Assembly: GCA_023423895.1 (NCBI GenBank) | Contig: JAFAER010000243.1 | Location: 1-54,385 of the forward strand | Reading direction: 5' to 3' | DNA: 54,385 bases | From: Pseudomonadota bacterium | GTDB taxonomy: Bacteria > Myxococcota_A > Polyangia > Polyangiales > Polyangiaceae | Shown: piece after piece, positions 16,824-25,170 of the stretch | How positions within the stretch are numbered: the stretch's first letter is position 1 | How the letters are laid out: each line of letters opens with the position of its first letter | Position numbers and translations under genes: made by a program | The notes under the pieces: model-generated | The model's input: only the letters and a program-made list of their open reading frames with translations | The model's database searches: none | What the model was told of the DNA's origin: nothing

Positions 16824-18584
16824 ATGGCTCTCATCCGTGCGAAGCGGACCGTGTCGCGAGCGGACGCGGTGACGTCGGTTGCCCGTTCCGGCTCGCAGGC
16901 TCCGACCTCCGCAGTCGTTCCCGTCGGGGTCGCGGTCGTGCTCGACGTCCCGTTCGCGATGCGTGCGGTAGCGACGGCCGCCGGGGCGCGATGGGATGCC
17001 GACCACAGCGTGTTCGTCTGGAGAGGCAAGGAAGGCAGCGCTCTTCCGGAGGCTCTCGTTCCGTTCCTTCCCGCCGCGTACTCCTGGGAAGCCCATGTGC
17101 AGCGCGAGCTCGACGGACCGCGCGCGGGGAGGCGAGGTGAGGCGTCACGTGCGGGGACCGGATCGATCACGCTGCGTCCGCATCAGCGCGCTGCCGTGAG
17201 CGCCATCCTCGAGGCGTACGCCGCGAAGCGCCCGGGCTTCCTGCTCGCGGACGACGTCGGCCTCGGAAAGACGATCTCCACGTGGGCCGCGATCCGCGAG
17301 CTCCCGAAAGCGAGCTCCGTCCTCGTCGTCTGCCCGCTCGCCGTCGTCGCTCACTGGCGTCGCACGATCGAGGCCATGGGCGATGGCGGGAAGGACATCG
17401 TCCTCCTCAACTACGATCGACTCGGGAAGCTCTTCGAGGTGAGCGCCGAGGCGCGGAAGAAGATCCGGTCGAAGAAGGGGCTCGCCCGAGCAGGCAGCGC
17501 GCCGGAGCTCGACGTCATCGTGTTCGACGAGAGCCATCGGTGCAAGAACCCGACGGCGGCACGGTCGAAGCTCGCCGCAAAGCTCGTCGCGAAAGCGGGC
17601 TTCTGCCTCTGGCTCTCCGCGACGGCCGGTCAAAACCCTCTCGAGCTGTCGTATCTCGCGCCGCTCCTTGCGAGCGTCACCGGCAGCCGCGCGGCCGATC
17701 TGAAGGACTTCGAGGTGTGGTGCCAGCAGCAAGGCCTTGGCCTGGCGCGAGGCACGTTCGGCAAGTGGGAGTGGCGCGGCGACGCTGGCGACTGCGCGAA
17801 GGTGCGCGAGCTCCTCTTCGACGCGCCGACGCGAACGCCGCGCACGCCTCCGGCGGGGCTTCGCCGCCGTCCCGAGGACATCGCCGGCTGGCCCGAGATC
17901 AACCGCATCCTCACGCCCATCGAGCTCGCTGCCGACGCTCGCGAGCTCTACGCGCAAGCGTGGACGTCGTTCCGCAAGGAGATGGATCTGGCCCCGCGCG
18001 GACGCGATCCGAAGTCGGCGCTCGCGGCGACGCTCCGACTTCGGCAGAAGAGCTCGCTCATCCGCGTGCCCGGCACCCTCGAGCTCGTCCACGACCTGCT
18101 GGCGAACGGCCATCAGGTCGCCGTCTCCGTGGCTTTCGCCGAGACACTCGCCGCGATCCGAGACGGCCTCGCCGCGACGAAGATCGCATGCGCCGAGATC
18201 CACGGCCGGCTACCGGCCGCGGCTCGTGAGGAGCAGCGGCTTCGCTTCCAGCGCGGAGAGGCGCCCGTCGTGCTCTTTACGGTCGAAGAGGGCATCTCCC
18301 TGCATCAAGGCGAGCACGTCGACATCCCGCGCTCCGAGGTGATCCACGACCTACGATGGTCGGCGATCCAGATGGCGCAGATCGAAGGTCGTTGCCATCG
18401 CGACGGCCGCTTCGCGCAGGTGTACTGGGCGTATGCCGACGGGACCATCGAGGATCGGATCGCGCGGGTCGTCGCCGGACGGATCCAGTCGATGAAGGAA
18501 ATGGTCGGCGACGACGTCACCACGCTGCGCGAGATCGAGCGGCTCCTCGACGACGCGCGGCTCGACGCCGCCGAGCACGGCTGA
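16824..18584 (+). CDS. SNF2-type DNA helicase with DUF5710-like N-terminus
   Basis: The 586-residue protein has an SF2/SNF2 engine: motif I ADDVGLGKT (K149), motif Ia VVCPLAVVAHW, motif II FDESHRCKN (a DESH box), motif III LSATAGQN and motif VI QIEGRCHRDG. Residues 38-70 (VVLDVPFAMRAVATAAG followed by ARWDADHSVFVWRG) look like the DUF5710 module (alanine/aromatic 'GARWD' signature), which is common on mobile-element and phage proteins. That suggests an accessory or phage-derived origin. There is no methylase, nuclease or integrase next door. The ATG at 16824 is the only start that retains the DUF5710-like strand. It is convergent with sdaA, 3 bases apart. Confidence 0.8.
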   Translation: MALIRAKRTVSRADAVTSVARSGSQAPTSAVVPVGVAVVLDVPFAMRAVATAAGARWDADHSVFVWRGKEGSALPEALVPFLPAAYSWEAHVQRELDGPRAGRRGEASRAGTGSITLRPHQRAAVSAILEAYAAKRPGFLLADDVGLGKTISTWAAIRELPKASSVLVVCPLAVVAHWRRTIEAMGDGGKDIVLLNYDRLGKLFEVSAEARKKIRSKKGLARAGSAPELDVIVFDESHRCKNPTAARSKLAAKLVAKAGFCLWLSATAGQNPLELSYLAPLLASVTGSRAADLKDFEVWCQQQGLGLARGTFGKWEWRGDAGDCAKVRELLFDAPTRTPRTPPAGLRRRPEDIAGWPEINRILTPIELAADARELYAQAWTSFRKEMDLAPRGRDPKSALAATLRLRQKSSLIRVPGTLELVHDLLANGHQVAVSVAFAETLAAIRDGLAATKIACAEIHGRLPAAAREEQRLRFQRGEAPVVLFTVEEGISLHQGEHVDIPRSEVIHDLRWSAIQMAQIEGRCHRDGRFAQVYWAYADGTIEDRIARVVAGRIQSMKEMVGDDVTTLREIERLLDDARLDAAEHG

Positions 18585-18587
18585 TGC

Positions 18588-19955
18588 TCAGCACTCGATG
18601 ATGTTCACGGCGAGGCCGCCGCGAGCGGTCTCCTTGTACTTCGTGAGCATGTCGGCGCCGGTCTGGCGCATCGTCGCGATCACCTTGTCGAGGGAGACGA
18701 GGTGACTGCCGTCGCCGCGCAGCGCGAGCCGCGCCGCGTTGATCGCCTTCACCGCGCCCATCGCGTTGCGCTCGATGCAGGGCACCTGCACGAGGCCGCC
18801 GATCGGATCACACGTGAGCCCGAGGTTGTGCTCCATCGCGATCTCGGCGGCGTTTTCCACCTGCTCCGGCGCTCCGCCCATCACTTCCGCAAGCGCGCCG
18901 GCAGCCATGCTGCACGCGACGCCGACCTCACCCTGGCAGCCGACCTCGGCTCCGGAGATCGACGCGTTCGTCTTGTAGAGCATGCCGATGGCTGCTGCCG
19001 CGAGGAGGAAGCGAACGGCCCCGTCGTCGTCGGCGCCGGGGACCCACCGAGCGTAGTAGTGCAAGACCGCGGGCACGATGCCGGCCGCGCCGTTCGTCGG
19101 CGCCGTCACGACGCGACCGCCGGCGGCGTTCTCTTCGTTGACGGCGAGCGCCCAGAGGTTGACCCAGTCCATCGCGTACAGCGGATCGTCGGACGTCGCG
19201 CCCGCGCGCAGCTTGCGATGCAGCCCCGCCGCGCGGCGCTTCACCTTCAGCCCGCCCGGAAGGATCCCTTCGCGCTCGCAGCCCCTGCGGACGCAGGCGC
19301 GCATCGCCTCGACGAGCTTCATGACGCCGGCCCTGACCTCGGCTTCCGGACGGAACGCCTTCTCGTTCTGGAGGACGAGCGTGCTGAGCGACAGGCCGTG
19401 ATCCTTGCACTGCTTGAGGAGCTCGGCCCCGTTCTTGAACGGGTAGGGGACCGCGTTCGCCGACGGATCCTGCTTGTCCGGGTTCGCCTCGTCGACGACG
19501 AAGCCGCCACCCACGGAGTAGTAGACGCGCTCGAGGAGCGTCGCGCCCGCAACGTCGGTCGCGATGAAACGCATCCCGTTCGGGTGTAGCGGGAGCGACT
19601 TGCGGCGATGGAACACGATCTGGTCGGCGACGCGGAAGATCACTGGCCGTCGACCGAGCAGGTCGAGCCGACCCGACGTGCCGATGCGGGCGAGGCGCGC
19701 GGGGACCGCGTCGACATCCGTCTCGTCCGGAAGCTCGCCTTCGAGGCCGAGCATGACGGCGACGTCGCTCCCGTGTCCCTTGCCGGTGTGTCCGAGAGAT
19801 CCATAGAGCTCGACGACGACGCGCTCTACACGGTCGAACGCACCGTTCTGCTCGAGGGCCTCCGCAAACCGACGGGCGGCCTTCATGGGACCGACCGTGT
19901 GTGAGCTCGAAGGACCGATGCCGATCTTGAAGATGTCGAAGACGCTCAGGCGCAC
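18588..19955 (-). CDS. sdaA: L-serine ammonia-lyase, iron-sulfur dependent
   Basis: This 455-residue enzyme deaminates L-serine to pyruvate and ammonia. It has the single-chain type I SdaA layout: an N-terminal beta subunit starting LSVFDIFKIGIGPSSSHTVGPM, and a C-terminal alpha subunit with GLTCDPIGGLVQVPC and GCQGEVGVACSMAAGAL carrying the cysteines for the [4Fe-4S] cluster. The length matches E. coli SdaA (454). I chose the GTG at 19955, because the open frame further upstream to 20060 is Arg/Pro-rich and unrelated to the family. The gene is downstream of a ferritin-like gene but runs on the same strand with a 148-base gap, so co-transcription is uncertain. Confidence 0.95.
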   Translation of the reverse strand: MRLSVFDIFKIGIGPSSSHTVGPMKAARRFAEALEQNGAFDRVERVVVELYGSLGHTGKGHGSDVAVMLGLEGELPDETDVDAVPARLARIGTSGRLDLLGRRPVIFRVADQIVFHRRKSLPLHPNGMRFIATDVAGATLLERVYYSVGGGFVVDEANPDKQDPSANAVPYPFKNGAELLKQCKDHGLSLSTLVLQNEKAFRPEAEVRAGVMKLVEAMRACVRRGCEREGILPGGLKVKRRAAGLHRKLRAGATSDDPLYAMDWVNLWALAVNEENAAGGRVVTAPTNGAAGIVPAVLHYYARWVPGADDDGAVRFLLAAAAIGMLYKTNASISGAEVGCQGEVGVACSMAAGALAEVMGGAPEQVENAAEIAMEHNLGLTCDPIGGLVQVPCIERNAMGAVKAINAARLALRGDGSHLVSLDKVIATMRQTGADMLTKYKETARGGLAVNIIEC

Positions 19956-20103
19956 GTCGCGCAACCTAGTCGGACGCGGCGGTTTTCCTAGGGGGGAAAG
20001 CGCGGGCAGACGCCGATCGTGCGGTCGAGCTTGCCGCCACGTCCCGCCGCGCAGCGTCACGAGCGAGCCGCGCGGATGCGGACGCGTGTCCTACGCCTCA
20101 ACC

Positions 20104-20655
20104 TCAAGGCGCAGGCGCGATCGCCTCCTGGGCTCCGCGGCCGAGCACGTCCGTGCGTGCGCAGGCGGTCACGAGCGACCGAGTGAAGATCACGTGACGC
20201 TCCTCGGCCTGGGCACGTTTGCGGAGCTGCTCTCGGGCCTCGTCGTCTTCGGCCTCGTCGGCGAGCTCGAGTAGGAGCTTCCAGCCCGTGTCGTCGACGA
20301 GCTCGGCGGTCTGCAGCGCGTGGAAGAGGTGCGTGAGCTCGGAGTCGCTCTCGACGACGTCCGCAACGCCTTTCGCCTCGCGCTCGACGAGGTCGGCCAT
20401 CTCGGTCCGTGCGTGCGCGTCACCGCCCACCGCGCGGATCTGCGCCTCGAGCCATTCTTCGTGTTCCTTTTCGTCGTTCCTATGCTCCCGCAGCTGCGCC
20501 AGGACGGCGGAGTTGCCGGCGACCGGCGGGAGAGCGCCTTCGCCAATCTTGGCGAGGATGTTGTCGTAGAGTTTCACGGCCAAGCGTTCGAACGTGAGCC
20601 TCTCATTGAGGAGATCGAGGAGCTTTTCCGGGTGGCGTTCGGCGAGCTTCTTCAC
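20104..20655 (-). CDS. Ferritin-like domain protein
   Basis: The 183-residue all-helical protein has acidic/His motifs on successive helices (RLTFERLAVKLYD, NDEKEHEEWLE, EERHVIFTRSL), the pattern of four-helix-bundle ferritin-like di-iron proteins (the E-x2-H and E-E-x-H pairs). Iron storage, peroxide defence or a scaffold role are all possible; the sequence does not decide. It starts at an ATG at 20655 and is divergent from a 4-TM membrane protein. Confidence 0.7.
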   Translation of the reverse strand: MKKLAERHPEKLLDLLNERLTFERLAVKLYDNILAKIGEGALPPVAGNSAVLAQLREHRNDEKEHEEWLEAQIRAVGGDAHARTEMADLVEREAKGVADVVESDSELTHLFHALQTAELVDDTGWKLLLELADEAEDDEAREQLRKRAQAEERHVIFTRSLVTACARTDVLGRGAQEAIAPAP

Positions 20656-20755
20656 GGCGTGGCCCTCCGCCGTGCAGCGTGCGAGTCACGTGCCGCCGGC
20701 GCGGATGGATGGATGGGATGGATCATGGATGCGGAGGCATGCTTCTCGCTCGCCG

Positions 20756-21286
20756 GTGGACGTGTCGCTCGACGTCACGACGGAGGACGAGGCTCTTCCG
20801 ACCGCGAAGCACGGCCCCGCGGCCGATGTCGCGTGGGTGCTCCTGTTCCTCGACGGCCTGCTGCTGCTCTGCAGCTCGCTCTTCTGGATCACTCGCGGCC
20901 GTTTCTTCGACCCAGGCTTCTACGAAGCGCTGACGGGCGGCGCCTGGTCGACCCTCTCTGCGCTGATGCCGAGCCTCGACCGTGTCGCGACGGCGTCCGT
21001 TCGGTTTGCCGGACTTCTCGGGGCCGCGACGAGCGCGCTCGTCATCGCGATCGCCACGACGAGCTTCCGTCGTCTGGAGCGCTGGGCCTGGTACGCGATG
21101 CTGGTGCTGCCTGCGTTTGCGGTGCTCGACTTCAGCTTGAGCGCTGGCTACGACGCGCTCACGCCAACGTCGATTGCGTGGGACGCCACGCTCGCGGGCC
21201 TCGCGCTCGTCAGTCTCACGATCGCCTACGGAGCGTTCTTCCCGCCGGTCGCGCCCGTGCGTGAGAAGGAACCGTTGCCCGCGTGA
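20756..21286 (+). CDS. Four-TM membrane protein of unknown function
   Basis: A GTG at 20756 or 20762 gives a 175-176 residue protein with four hydrophobic helices: VAWVLLFLDGLLLLCSSLFW, FAGLLGAATSALVIAIATTS, AWYAMLVLPAFAVLDFSLS and TLAGLALVSLTIAYGAFF. The size and topology are like DoxX/DUF4345-type small membrane proteins, but I see no diagnostic motif. The start is uncertain: the frame continues upstream to 20594 antisense to the ferritin-like gene, and a (GGAT)n run precedes the start. It ends 18 bases before the convergent response regulator. Confidence 0.6.
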   Translation: MDVSLDVTTEDEALPTAKHGPAADVAWVLLFLDGLLLLCSSLFWITRGRFFDPGFYEALTGGAWSTLSALMPSLDRVATASVRFAGLLGAATSALVIAIATTSFRRLERWAWYAMLVLPAFAVLDFSLSAGYDALTPTSIAWDATLAGLALVSLTIAYGAFFPPVAPVREKEPLPA

Positions 21287-21304
21287 CCCTGCGGGGCGTG
21301 ACCC

Positions 21305-21736
21305 TCAGCGCGTCTTTCGCGCCGCCGCCGGGCCCGCTTCGATCGCGCGGCGCACGTGATCCACGAGATCGCCGGGGATCATCGGCTTCGTCAGGTACTC
21401 GTCGCACCCGGCCTCGCTCGCGCGGCGTCGACTGACCTCGTCGTCGAGCGCACTGAGGACCATGATGTAGACGGAGTCGAGCTCGGGCAGTGCGCGCACG
21501 GCGCGGATCGCGGTGAACCCGTCGATGTTCGGCATTCCGAGATCCATCACGATCAACGTCGGACGATCGGCGCATGCCGCGAGCATCGCCTTCTCACCGT
21601 CGTCGGCGACCTCGACGAGGAACCCGGCGCTCTCGAGCTCCGCTGCGTACATATCCCGCGTGTCCTCGTAGTCGTCGACGATGAGGACCAGCGGTCGCTC
21701 CGAGCTCGGAGACGTGCGAGTAGCGTCAGCCGCCAT
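21305..21736 (-). CDS. Single-domain response regulator
   Basis: The 143-residue protein is a stand-alone receiver domain: acidic pair D21-D22, phospho-acceptor D65 in LIVMDLGMP, switch S95 in VLSA and K117 in LTKPM. It has no output domain, so it acts through protein contacts or as a phosphate shuttle. A soluble PAS histidine kinase lies about 0.9 kb away across a MarR gene on the opposite strand and is a plausible partner. The frame is open upstream to 22078 but only the ATG at 21736 fits the domain. Confidence 0.85.
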   Translation of the reverse strand: MAADATRTSPSSERPLVLIVDDYEDTRDMYAAELESAGFLVEVADDGEKAMLAACADRPTLIVMDLGMPNIDGFTAIRAVRALPELDSVYIMVLSALDDEVSRRRASEAGCDEYLTKPMIPGDLVDHVRRAIEAGPAAARKTR

Positions 21737-21910
21737 GATGAGGATGCTACCGCAATCGTGTACGTTCGATCTTCCCGAACCGACGTGCGAGCGCCCCTGC
21801 GACGAAGCGCGACTCGTGATCGCTCCGTGGCACTGGCAGGTGTCGGGCAGCTGGCACGATGAGTGCTGCCGCAGGCGCGGCATCGTGCCCGTCATGTTAT
21901 GGGGTGGTGC

Positions 21911-22369
21911 ATGGCAAGCCAGCGGTCCTCGGCGGAGCCGGCGATGCTGGACCGACGCATCTTCTTTCTGCTCCACCGTGCGCAGCGCGCGCTGTCGACG
22001 TATGCGAGCGTCGGTCTTTCGGAGGCGCTCGGCATCTCCGTTTCCCAGCTCACGACGCTCATGTACGTCTCGCGCCACGAGGGCTGCTCGCTTTCCGAGC
22101 TCGCCGAGCTACTCGACCTCAACAAGTCGGCGGTCACGGGGCTCGTGCAGCGCATGGAGCGCGCCGGAACGCTCCGGCGCGAGCCGAATCCGGACGACGC
22201 TCGCGGAAGCTTGCTCTACGTGACGCCGAAGGGCCACGAGGTCCGCGAACGCGCGAAGCCTCTGCTGCGGAAGCTGAATGCAGAGTTGACGCATGGGTTC
22301 TCTCCAGCGGAGATCGACACCGTGCTTCGCTTTCTCGACGGCATCGTGCAGCGCTTCGGCCAGAGCTGA
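21911..22369 (+). CDS. MarR-family transcriptional regulator
   Basis: This 152-residue protein has the MarR winged-helix layout: dimerisation helices (FFLLHRAQRALSTYA), a DNA-reading HTH (LSELAELLDLNKSAVTGLVQ) and a beta-wing with the typical D-x-R-G segment (NPDDARGSLLYVTPKG). It may respond to phenolics or oxidants as in the family. I prefer the ATG at 21911 (MASQRSS); an ATG at 21944 (MLDRRIF) is an alternative. It is divergent from the lone receiver gene, and its target operon is not obvious. The histidine kinase follows 253 bases downstream after a hexamer repeat. Confidence 0.85.
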   Translation: MASQRSSAEPAMLDRRIFFLLHRAQRALSTYASVGLSEALGISVSQLTTLMYVSRHEGCSLSELAELLDLNKSAVTGLVQRMERAGTLRREPNPDDARGSLLYVTPKGHEVRERAKPLLRKLNAELTHGFSPAEIDTVLRFLDGIVQRFGQS

Positions 22370-22397
22370 CGTTCGCTCCGCGGTCCCGCAGGCTCGC

Positions 22398-22457
22398 CTC
22401 GCCCTCGCCCTCGCCCTCGCCCTCGCCCTCGCCCTCGCCCTCGCCCTCGCCCTCGCC
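22398..22457. repeat. (CTCGCC)10 simple sequence repeat
   Basis: Ten perfect copies of the hexamer CTCGCC are flanked by degenerate copies on both sides (about 22393-22470). The array lies in the 253-base gap between the MarR gene stop and the histidine kinase start. Hexamer arrays slip in replication but keep frame. Here the array is non-coding, so length change would alter spacing in the kinase leader region. Confidence 0.95.
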
Positions 22458-22622
22458 TCGTCTCGCCCTCGTCTCGTGCGTCGAGCCGAACCGCTCACCA
22501 TTGCGCGATAGCGAGCGTCGTCGTTCAAGCACGTCTTTCCTCCGGCTGGCCTCGCGAAATTCGCGGCTTCGACGCATCGCTCCGCTTGCGAGATGAGACG
22601 TCGAGCCTAGCGTTCCGATCCG

Positions 22623-24632
22623 ATGACGACGAACGCACTGAAGAGCCGCGCGCGTGCGATGTTCGACGGCGCGCGTCCCAAGCCGCTTCGGCCGACCGAC
22701 GTTGCACATGAACGCACTTGCGAAGACCCGACGCCCGAAGAGGCGCGCGCGCTTGCTTTTGCCGTGCAGGCGAGCGGTGTCGGACACTGGCGGCACGACA
22801 TCGTCACCGGCCACCTCGAGCTTTCGAGCGGATGCAAGACGATCCTCGGCCTCGAGCCCGACGCGTCGGTCCGGTTCGCGCAGCTGCTGGAGATGATTCA
22901 CCCCGACGATCGGGAGCGGGCGCAGAGTGTCATCCGAGACGCGCTCGAGAGGCCCGAGATGGACGACTTCCTCTTCGAGCATCGGACCGTGGCGCGGAAC
23001 GGGGAGGTCCGTTGGGTCGCGACGCGCGGACGTATCTGCCGCGCACGACCCGAGAGACCCGTGATCGCCGGCATCTTGGTGGACACCACGCAGCAGAAAC
23101 AGCTCGAGGCCGAGCGCGAGCGCCTCATCGGCGAGCTCGCTGCTGAACGCGCGCGGCTTCGTGCGCTCGTGGAGCATCTGCCCGCCGCCGTTCTCGTCGG
23201 GGACGCGACCGGTCGGGTGGTCCTTGCCAATCCGGCCGTTCAGAAGGTGTTCCCTCTGCCGCATCCGCCGGTTCCCGTCGACGTCGGGGTCCTCTACCGA
23301 TCGTGGTTCGCCCGTCACGCGGACGGTCGACCGGTCGAGGCGCACGAACGGCCGCTCTCGCGCGCGCTCCTCGGCGAGACCGTACCCGCCGAGGACTTTC
23401 GCTACCTCCGTGAAGACGGCACGGACGCCTGGCTTCGCCTCTCGAGCGCGCCGATCCTCGGCGAAGACGGTGAGATCGCAGGGGGCGTCGTCGTCGGCTC
23501 CGACATCACCGAGCGCATGCAGGCCGAGGCGGAGCGCGAGTCTCTCCTCCGGTCACTCGAGCAGTCCGAAGAGCGCTACCGGCTCGCGGCGCTCGCCGCC
23601 GACGACGCGATCTACGACTGGGACATCCGCGGCGACCGCGTGGCGGTGCAGCGGCTGTTCTCGCATCCGCAGGACTCCATCTTGCGCGCAGAGAGCTGGT
23701 CCGAGCTCATCCATCCCGACGATCGCGAGCGTGTCGTCGCGGGGCTCACGGCGGCGCTCGAGCGCGGCGATCACCACTGGCAGGACGAGTACCGCTTCGT
23801 GGACGCGGACGGCAGGTGGCTGATCGTGACCGACCGGGGCTACATCGTGTACGCCGACTCCGGCGAGCCGATTCGCATGGTCGGCGCGATGCAGGACGTC
23901 ACCGCGCGCCGCCGACAGCAAGAGTTCGAGCGGCAGCTCATCGGCATCGTCAGCCACGACCTGAAGAACCCGCTCAACACCATCCTTCTCGCCGCCGGGA
24001 TGGTTGCTCGGTCGGAGGAGATCGGCGAGCGCGCCGTCCGGAACACGGTCCGGATCCAGGGCGCGGCGCAGCGGGCAAGCCGCATGATCCGCGACCTGCT
24101 CGACTTCACGCGGGCGCGCCTGAGCGGGGGGATCCCGATCGAGCGGCGCAGCGCGGACCTCGGAAGCCTGTTCCGGGAGCTCATCGAGGACATCCGAGTA
24201 GGGCATCCGGGACGTTCGGTGCTCTTCGAGGCTTCGGGCGATCTCACCGGCGATTTCGATCCCGATCGACTCGCGCAGGTGCTGACCAACCTCACCGAGA
24301 ACGCGATCAAGTACAGCCCCGACTCCTCGCCGGTCCGCGTCGTCCTCGAAGGCAGCGGCGAAGGCGTCCTCCTTCGTGTCCACAACGACGGTCCGCCGAT
24401 CCCCTCCGAGCTCGTTCCGAAGATCTTCGAGCCCCTCTCGCGGGGAGAGTCCGCGTTCGATCCCGACGGACGCAGCGTCGGCCTCGGTCTGTACATCGTG
24501 AAGCACCTCGTCACCGCGCATGGCGGCGCGGTCGACGTCCGCTCGACCCAGGCGGACGGCACCGAGTTCGTCGTTCGTCTGCCACGCTGCGTCGAGCCGC
24601 TGGCGCCGTCCGGCGCCGTCGCGGCTCCCTGA
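22623..24632 (+). CDS. Soluble multi-PAS sensor histidine kinase
   Basis: This 669-residue kinase has three PAS/PAC units at about 40-160, 180-300 and 310-435 (IHPDDRERAQ, LREDGTDAW and IHPDDRERVV segments). A HisKA dimerisation helix follows with phospho-acceptor H445 in GIVSHDLKNPLNTI. The HATPase_c domain shows an N box LTNLTENAIKYSP and a G box GLGLYIVKHL. No transmembrane segment is visible, so it senses a cytoplasmic cue such as redox, light or a small molecule. No receiver is fused. The closest candidate partner is the lone receiver at 21305. A short hairpin follows the stop. Confidence 0.9.
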   Translation: MTTNALKSRARAMFDGARPKPLRPTDVAHERTCEDPTPEEARALAFAVQASGVGHWRHDIVTGHLELSSGCKTILGLEPDASVRFAQLLEMIHPDDRERAQSVIRDALERPEMDDFLFEHRTVARNGEVRWVATRGRICRARPERPVIAGILVDTTQQKQLEAERERLIGELAAERARLRALVEHLPAAVLVGDATGRVVLANPAVQKVFPLPHPPVPVDVGVLYRSWFARHADGRPVEAHERPLSRALLGETVPAEDFRYLREDGTDAWLRLSSAPILGEDGEIAGGVVVGSDITERMQAEAERESLLRSLEQSEERYRLAALAADDAIYDWDIRGDRVAVQRLFSHPQDSILRAESWSELIHPDDRERVVAGLTAALERGDHHWQDEYRFVDADGRWLIVTDRGYIVYADSGEPIRMVGAMQDVTARRRQQEFERQLIGIVSHDLKNPLNTILLAAGMVARSEEIGERAVRNTVRIQGAAQRASRMIRDLLDFTRARLSGGIPIERRSADLGSLFRELIEDIRVGHPGRSVLFEASGDLTGDFDPDRLAQVLTNLTENAIKYSPDSSPVRVVLEGSGEGVLLRVHNDGPPIPSELVPKIFEPLSRGESAFDPDGRSVGLGLYIVKHLVTAHGGAVDVRSTQADGTEFVVRLPRCVEPLAPSGAVAAP

Positions 24633-24637
24633 GACCA

Positions 24638-24653
24638 TCCGGCGATCACCGGA
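24638..24653 (+). terminator. Small hairpin after the histidine kinase gene
   Basis: TCCGG and CCGGA form a short stem with a 6-base loop just after the kinase stop codon. It has no U-tract and is short, so this is a weak call. Confidence 0.25.
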
Positions 24654-24767
24654 CTCCGCGCTGCGGGCGGCCGCTCGGATCCCGGGTCCACGGGGCGTTG
24701 CGGCGACGTGAAGCCCACGGCACGCGAGATGCACTCCTTCGCGCCCATCGGCCGAAGGAGGGATGTC

Positions 24768-25079
24768 ATGGCGGCAAGGACGACGAACCTCGAGGACGAA
24801 TCCAGCGAATCCACCGAAGACCCTGCAGCCGTCCGCGTCGAGACGTTCCTCGCGTGCGTCGAGACGACACGACGCCGGACCTATCGTGTCCGTGTCGCCG
24901 CAGCGGCTGTCGGAGCAGTCGTGGCGACTGTCGTGTTTCTGACATCGACCGACGTCATCGCCCCGGACGTCGCGCGCTTCGCCGCGTCCGCCGGCGCGGT
25001 CGTCGCCGGGATCTTCGCGTCGGGTGACGCGCCCGGGCATGCGACGAGGGGCGGGGGCGCGGGGCGAATGACGCGGTGA
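24768..25079 (+). CDS. Small two-TM membrane protein
   Basis: This 103-residue protein starts at the ATG at 24768, preceded by a good ribosome-binding site (GGAGGGATGTC). A polar acidic N-terminus is followed by two hydrophobic segments (VAAAAVGAVVATVVFLTS and FAASAGAVVAGIFAS) and a Gly/Arg-rich tail. I recognise no family. The C-terminal Gly/Arg run resembles the end of short membrane anchors. The upstream part of the frame (to 24708) is not needed. Confidence 0.55.
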   Translation: MAARTTNLEDESSESTEDPAAVRVETFLACVETTRRRTYRVRVAAAAVGAVVATVVFLTSTDVIAPDVARFAASAGAVVAGIFASGDAPGHATRGGGAGRMTR

Positions 25080-25170
25080 GGTTTGCCGGGCAAAGGTCCG
25101 CTAAGATGAGGACGTGCTCGGCGCGACGACGCAGGGAGGAGACGCACGGCACGGGGAGCCGCTCGCGCGT

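Noticed and set aside
20701..20724. Short GGAT run before the 4-TM gene as a phase-variable repeat
   Set aside because: Only three exact contiguous copies plus two shifted ones, too few to call a variable tract.
23553..25040. Long minus-strand frame across the histidine kinase 3' half
   Set aside because: The plus-strand kinase has intact H, N and G boxes; the reverse frame is a compositional shadow.
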